From Phoronis ovalis (lineage: Eukaryota > Phoronida > Phoronidae), in the NCBI GenBank assembly GCA_028565635.1, contig JAOXYB010062823.1, forward strand, positions 1 to 10,510: DNA of 10,510 nt, given 5' to 3'. Position numbers and translations under genes: made by a program. Below the pieces are notes generated by a model, which was not told the origin of the DNA, made no database searches, and saw only the letters and a list, made by a program, of their open reading frames with translations. Below are positions 7,395 to 10,510 of the stretch, piece by piece (the stretch's first letter is position 1; each line of letters begins with the position of its first letter).

Positions 7395-7509
7395 GTAAGT
7401 ATTATTTACGTGCATTCTTTCCTTTTATGAACTGCGTAGATTATTCGTATATTTGCATTTTTAAATTTACACAAACAATAAATATTTGCTATTCTTTCTT
7501 TTGTTGCAG

Positions 7510-7985
7510 CCTCGGTAAATTAGCTAACATGGCACCGAGTCCAACGACGCAAGTAATATATTAAAAATATTCGAGAGAAGCAAAACTGTGATTTCCCATC
7601 TGATGACATGATCAAATTATTTCTGTTTGTATCTCAGTATTGATATACTGCTGTTTACAGCGGGAAAGAGCAAACTAGCATATTCGATCGATGCTACTGA
7701 CAACACCAGATGCAGCTGCTGTTGTTTAGAAATGGATTTAATTTCGTGACTCAATAGCACTCTACCTTAATTTGAAAGTGGAAAGTGAGCAGATTAATGG
7801 CCAGACTTTTAGTTTGGGCTTAAAATGTCGAGTTGTTCCTGATTGTACTGTCAAAATAATATGACAGGAGTTTAGAGAAAACGATATATTACATAAATAT
7901 TGCACTGAGGAATTGAGGAAATCCAAGTAACTGATTTGTTTGCTAAAAAACATTTATAAATGCATTTATAAGTGTTGTATGAGTC
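7510..7985 (+). other. 3'-UTR exon 7 of the DM gene (end approximate)
   Basis: The acceptor CTTTCTTTTGTTGCAG (AG at 7508-7509) pairs with the consensus donor at 7395, giving a 115-bp intron. No AATAAA is present downstream before the retroelement. Variant hexamers are ATTAAA at 7560-7565 and TATAAA at 7955-7960, the latter followed by a GT-rich stretch near 7971-7980. The exon end is therefore uncertain. The minus-strand open frame at 7762-7953 has nothing to support it. Confidence 0.45.
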
Positions 7986-8248
7986 GATGATAAAGTTACA
8001 GTTCTATATATCATTAGGTGTTATGTACCAACTATCATTTGCTTTTTGGAATGTCAATTGTGTGATCATTTTATCGTTGGCGCCAGTTCAAAGCGGCCTG
8101 TAGATATGTATTCGCTATGTACCTTTAAGTGAAACGTGTGTAGCTATATATATAGTTATATATAAGAAATAGACATGTATGCTGTTTCTAGGTACTGTCA
8201 AATCCATCATATTTTTATACATGTAGTTTCCCGTGTGTAGTTGGTATC
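7986..8248. other. Spacer between the DM gene and the retroelement
   Basis: No gene seen. It holds a TATATATA-rich patch near 8144-8165 and a second TGTTATG at 8019-8025 that matches the first bases of the proposed LTR. If that were the true LTR start, the LTR would be about 368 bp and include this stretch. Confidence 0.4.
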
Positions 8249-8386
8249 TGTTATGGAGTTTACCTATAGATGGCGCATTAGTATAGTACATACGGACTTG
8301 TCTCCCCTGTAGTATATATCAATGGCGGACTAGTAATACATGTCTTTAAGCGTATATGTTTTACTTGATAGATAGCCGTTAAAACA
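8249..8386 (+). repeat. Putative 5' long terminal repeat of the gypsy element
   Basis: Starts TGTTATGG and ends TTAAAACA, giving TGTT...AACA terminal inverted bases, directly followed by a primer-binding site. It has a TATATAT at 8313-8319 that could serve as promoter. The length of about 138 bp is short, but short LTRs occur in the Mag group. The right boundary is well supported by the primer-binding site. The left boundary is inferred, since the 3' LTR is outside the window and no target-site duplication can be checked. Confidence 0.5.
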
Positions 8387-8399
8387 TGGTGTCAGGAGT
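8387..8399 (+). other. Primer-binding site complementary to tRNA-Leu
   Basis: TGGTGTCAGGAGT is complementary to the 3' end of animal tRNA-Leu (…ACTCCTGACA plus CCA). It directly follows the AACA end of the LTR, the expected place for priming minus-strand DNA synthesis. Confidence 0.65.
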
Positions 8400-8422
8400 T
8401 CACTAGAACCCTCAACTACGCA

Positions 8423-9308
8423 ATGGCAGCGCGAGGATCACTACCACCACCGGAAAAGATGCAGAGGACAGGCAATCTGCCTGAGAACTGGACATGCTTC
8501 TGAAATAGCCATAGGTTTAGATACCAAAGCGGACAAAGTTCGTGTGGCCACGCTAGTATAACGCTCATGGGCAAAGACTGTCAGTCCATATACAGAAACC
8601 TAGAGCTCACTGAAGATGAAAAGACTGTCCCAAATATTTATGCTAAAATGAAAGCATACTTTCAGCCTTCTATTAATGTGACTTACGAAGGATACAAATT
8701 CAACTCGTGTACTCAAGGGCCCAGTGTTGGCATTGACCAGTACTTGAATGAACTGAGACATATGTCGCAAACATGCAACTTTGGTACATTGCGAGATGAA
8801 ATGATTCGAGATAGACTTGTAATAGGAGTGGCAGACTATCGAGCCTGAACTCACATTACCCAAAGCCTTAGACATATGTAGAACGTCAGAGGCAGCCACT
8901 AACCAGATTCAGTCACTTGATCAAAATGACAGAGCCACAGCAGCTGTACATGCTTCTACACACTCGTGCAAGTACTGTGGTCAGACTCACAAACCTAAGC
9001 AGTGCCCGGCCTATGGTCACAAGTGTGACAAGTGTGGAAAATACAATCACTTTCCACAGGTGTGCAAAAAAAGCAAGCCACACTCTCGCAAGAAGCCTAC
9101 ACATTCACAACAGAAGTACCGTCAAACACAAAAGCATAGATTACACGAATTCCATGAGAGCCCCGACAGTGATGACAGTATCTACACTGTCAACCAACAA
9201 AGCGAGGTCACAGTACTTCACAATGCTCGAAGTACACACACCACAAGGCAACCAAGTGTCCCTTCGTGTGCAGATAGACCCAGGTGCCACAGTCAATGTG
9301 CTCACTGA
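8423..9308 (+). pseudogene. gag: gypsy gag, broken by at least three frame changes
   Basis: Gag packages the element RNA in cytoplasmic particles. Four pieces are readable. Piece 1 is 8423-8500, starting MAARGSLPPPE, stop at 8501. Piece 2 is 8502-8558 in a second frame, ending at TAA 8559-8561. Piece 3 is 8561-8845 in the first frame, the conserved gag core with a FxxC...YLNELRHMSQTCNF pattern, stop at 8846-8848. Piece 4 is 8841-9305, carrying two zinc knuckles (CX2CX3HX4C then CX2CX4HX4C, 8967-9065) and a basic tail. The break near 8500 looks like a small deletion, that near 8557 like a 2-bp TA duplication, and that near 8840 like another small deletion. No full Gag can be made from this copy. 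Confidence 0.85.
8967..9065 (+). other. Gag nucleocapsid zinc knuckles
   Basis: Two tandem zinc knuckles: CKYCGQTHKPKQC (CX2CX3HX4C) and CDKCGKYNHFPQVC (CX2CX4HX4C, the canonical retroviral spacing). They bind element RNA during packaging. A Lys/Arg/His-rich tail follows. Confidence 0.88.
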
Positions 9309-10510
9309 AGCTGATTACGACAAAATATCCAATAAACCTCTGTCACCGTCAGATACGAAAATAATTCTCTTTGATGGCTCACATATGAGACCACCCTTAG
9401 GCACGACGGTTATCAGCTGTACCGCACCCAACAAGGTGACAAAGAAAGTTCGTTTCCATGTCATGGCAGATGCGAGCAACTCTCTTCTGTCAGGCAGAGC
9501 ATCAGAAGCACTCAAGCTTATACAGTTCGACGAAAGCTCTCTTGTGAAAGCTCTATCATCTGACAGTGATAAAACGTCCACGGACAAAATTCTGTCCGAA
9601 TATGAAGATGTGTTCACTGGACTAGGACAGCTGTCACGTTCTTACCACATTGAGACAGACCCCACTGTCAAATCTGTCCAGAATGCCAGACGTCGAGTAC
9701 CAGTCCCTCTTAAAGCGAAGGTAAAACAGAAACTTGACGAATTAGTCCAAATGGGTGTCCTCACCAAAGTGACTCAGCCAACGCCATGGATCAACAGTAT
9801 GGTGGTTGTTGGCAAGCCGAACAAGATTCGAGTGTGCCTCAATCCAAGTTCCTTAAACAAGGCAATTAAGCGAAACCACTACCCGATCTCGACCATTGAT
9901 GATGTCGCTCCACGACTGACGAAAGCGAGAATCTTCTTGGTGGTCGATGCCAAGGATGTTTTTTTGCAAGTTGTCTTAGACGAAGCGTCCAGCTTCCTAA
10001 TGACCTTTTGGACACCATGGGGAAGACTCCGTTGGTGTCGAATGCCCTTCGGTCTAGGATCTAGTCCTGAAGAATTCCAGCGTCGCCTTGACCAGTGCCT
10101 AGAAGGCCTTGACAATATTGCAGTCATAGCGGATGACGTTATTGTCTATAGTACTGGTGACACAGACGCAGAAGCACATCAGACGCATGATACTGCCTTC
10201 AAAGCCCTGTTAAACCGCTGCAGAGAATGTGGACTCAAGCTAAACAGAAGCAAGCTGAAATACAAGCTACCAAGTGTTGCCTACATGGGCCATGTTCTCT
10301 GTGCTGATGGTATCAAGGCAGATCCACAGAAAGTAAAGGCAATTCAAGATATGCCAGCACCAGCAGACGCAGCTGGTGTACAAAGACTCATCGGCATGGT
10401 TACGTACCTGTCTAAATTCATGCCACAACTGATTACAGTTTGTGAACCGATGCGACGACTCACACACCAAGATACACCCTTCATGTGGCAGCCTGAGCAT
10501 GATGAAGCAC
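9223..10510 (+). CDS. pol: gypsy Pol: aspartic protease and reverse transcriptase, runs off right edge
   Basis: The frame is open from 8872 to the window edge (546 codons, no stop). Homology to Pol begins near 9229, and an ATG sits at 9223. The protease has its active-site motif at 9277-9285, where Asp-Pro-Gly-Ala replaces the usual Asp-Thr/Ser-Gly-Ala. The RT follows from about 9650. It has the template-contact stretch KPNKIRVCLNPSSLN, first catalytic Asp in VVDAKD at 9946, RMPFGL near 10042, and the catalytic pair in IADDVIVY at 10132-10137, then a YMGHVL motif near 10285 and TPFMWQPEHDEA, which marks the start of the RNase H region. Relative to gag piece 4, Pol lies in the +1 frame and overlaps it. 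Whether this reflects natural frameshifting or a mutation near 9215-9226 cannot be decided here. Confidence 0.9.
   Translation, partial: MLEVHTPQGNQVSLRVQIDPGATVNVLTEADYDKISNKPLSPSDTKIILFDGSHMRPPLGTTVISCTAPNKVTKKVRFHVMADASNSLLSGRASEALKLIQFDESSLVKALSSDSDKTSTDKILSEYEDVFTGLGQLSRSYHIETDPTVKSVQNARRRVPVPLKAKVKQKLDELVQMGVLTKVTQPTPWINSMVVVGKPNKIRVCLNPSSLNKAIKRNHYPISTIDDVAPRLTKARIFLVVDAKDVFLQVVLDEASSFLMTFWTPWGRLRWCRMPFGLGSSPEEFQRRLDQCLEGLDNIAVIADDVIVYSTGDTDAEAHQTHDTAFKALLNRCRECGLKLNRSKLKYKLPSVAYMGHVLCADGIKADPQKVKAIQDMPAPADAAGVQRLIGMVTYLSKFMPQLITVCEPMRRLTHQDTPFMWQPEHDEA

Larger units (their letters stand above)
8249..10510 (+). mobile_element. Ty3/gypsy LTR retrotransposon (K02A2.6-like/Mag type), 5' part
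   Basis: The order LTR, tRNA-Leu primer site, gag with two zinc knuckles, aspartic protease, reverse transcriptase and the start of the RNase H region is that of Ty3/gypsy (Metaviridae) elements. RNase H, integrase, any further ORF and the 3' LTR lie beyond the right edge. Its base composition is visibly richer in G+C than the flanking host DNA. It lies in the same orientation as the DM gene. gag is broken while the protease-RT frame is clean, so this copy is probably non-autonomous but not ancient. Confidence 0.88.

Noticed and set aside
8019-8386. Longer LTR starting at the earlier TGTTATG (8019)
   Set aside because: Possible, but the 8249 start gives an equally good TGTT...AACA pair with a compact LTR; without the 3' LTR the longer version cannot be preferred.
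8600-8899. Minus-strand open frame of 99 codons
   Set aside because: Antisense to the gag core, whose plus-strand translation is clearly gag-like.
9315-10500. Minus-strand open frames (9315-9617, 9879-10127, 10267-10500)
   Set aside because: Antisense shadows of the pol frame; the plus strand has recognisable protease and RT motifs.

Overview
This window looks like nuclear DNA from an invertebrate animal, most likely a marine mollusc (bivalve-like). The evidence is AT-rich non-coding DNA, a small intron-split DM-domain gene, and a Ty3/gypsy element of the K02A2.6-like/Mag type that is abundant in mollusc genomes. The species cannot be named from sequence alone. There is no bacterial-style operon, rRNA, tRNA or CRISPR array.

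Layout. Positions 1-800 hold a perfect 25-nt hairpin and two ATG-less open stretches that may be relics of a decayed gene. Positions 822-1268 are a fresh tandem duplication of a 223-bp unit, each copy containing an internal inverted repeat. Positions 1269-3800 are non-coding, with two candidate promoters: a distal one (perfect cAMP-response element, TATA-like box, short non-coding exon with a strong splice donor at 1900) and a proximal one (TATA box at 3410, about 400 nt upstream of the start codon).

The central gene (3848-7394 coding, with UTR probably to about 7980) is a plus-strand DM-domain (doublesex/mab-3-related) transcription factor. I reconstructed five coding exons with phase-compatible GT-AG junctions (3848-4021, 5948-5972, 6186-6331, 6800-6884, 7345-7394) plus a 3'-UTR exon from 7510, encoding about 159 residues. 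The DM domain is split between exons 1 and 2, keeps all eight zinc ligands, and has one extra residue in the zinc-binding loop. No other recognisable domain follows. Two further 3' ends are possible: read-through of exon 3 (stop at 6379, AATAAA at 6404), and a terminal exon at 6941-7083 (AATAAA at 7229). Each gives a different C-terminus, the kind of architecture by which doublesex-type genes make isoforms. The gene resembles the fast-evolving Dmrt1-like genes of bivalves implicated in sex determination, but that assignment is inference.

From about 8249 to the right edge lies a same-strand Ty3/gypsy LTR retrotransposon: a short 5' LTR (about 138 bp), a primer-binding site matching the 3' end of tRNA-Leu, a gag broken by several frame changes, and a protease-reverse transcriptase reading frame with no stop codon to the window edge. 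It sits a few hundred bases beyond the putative 3' end of the DM gene. Its 3' LTR lies outside the window.
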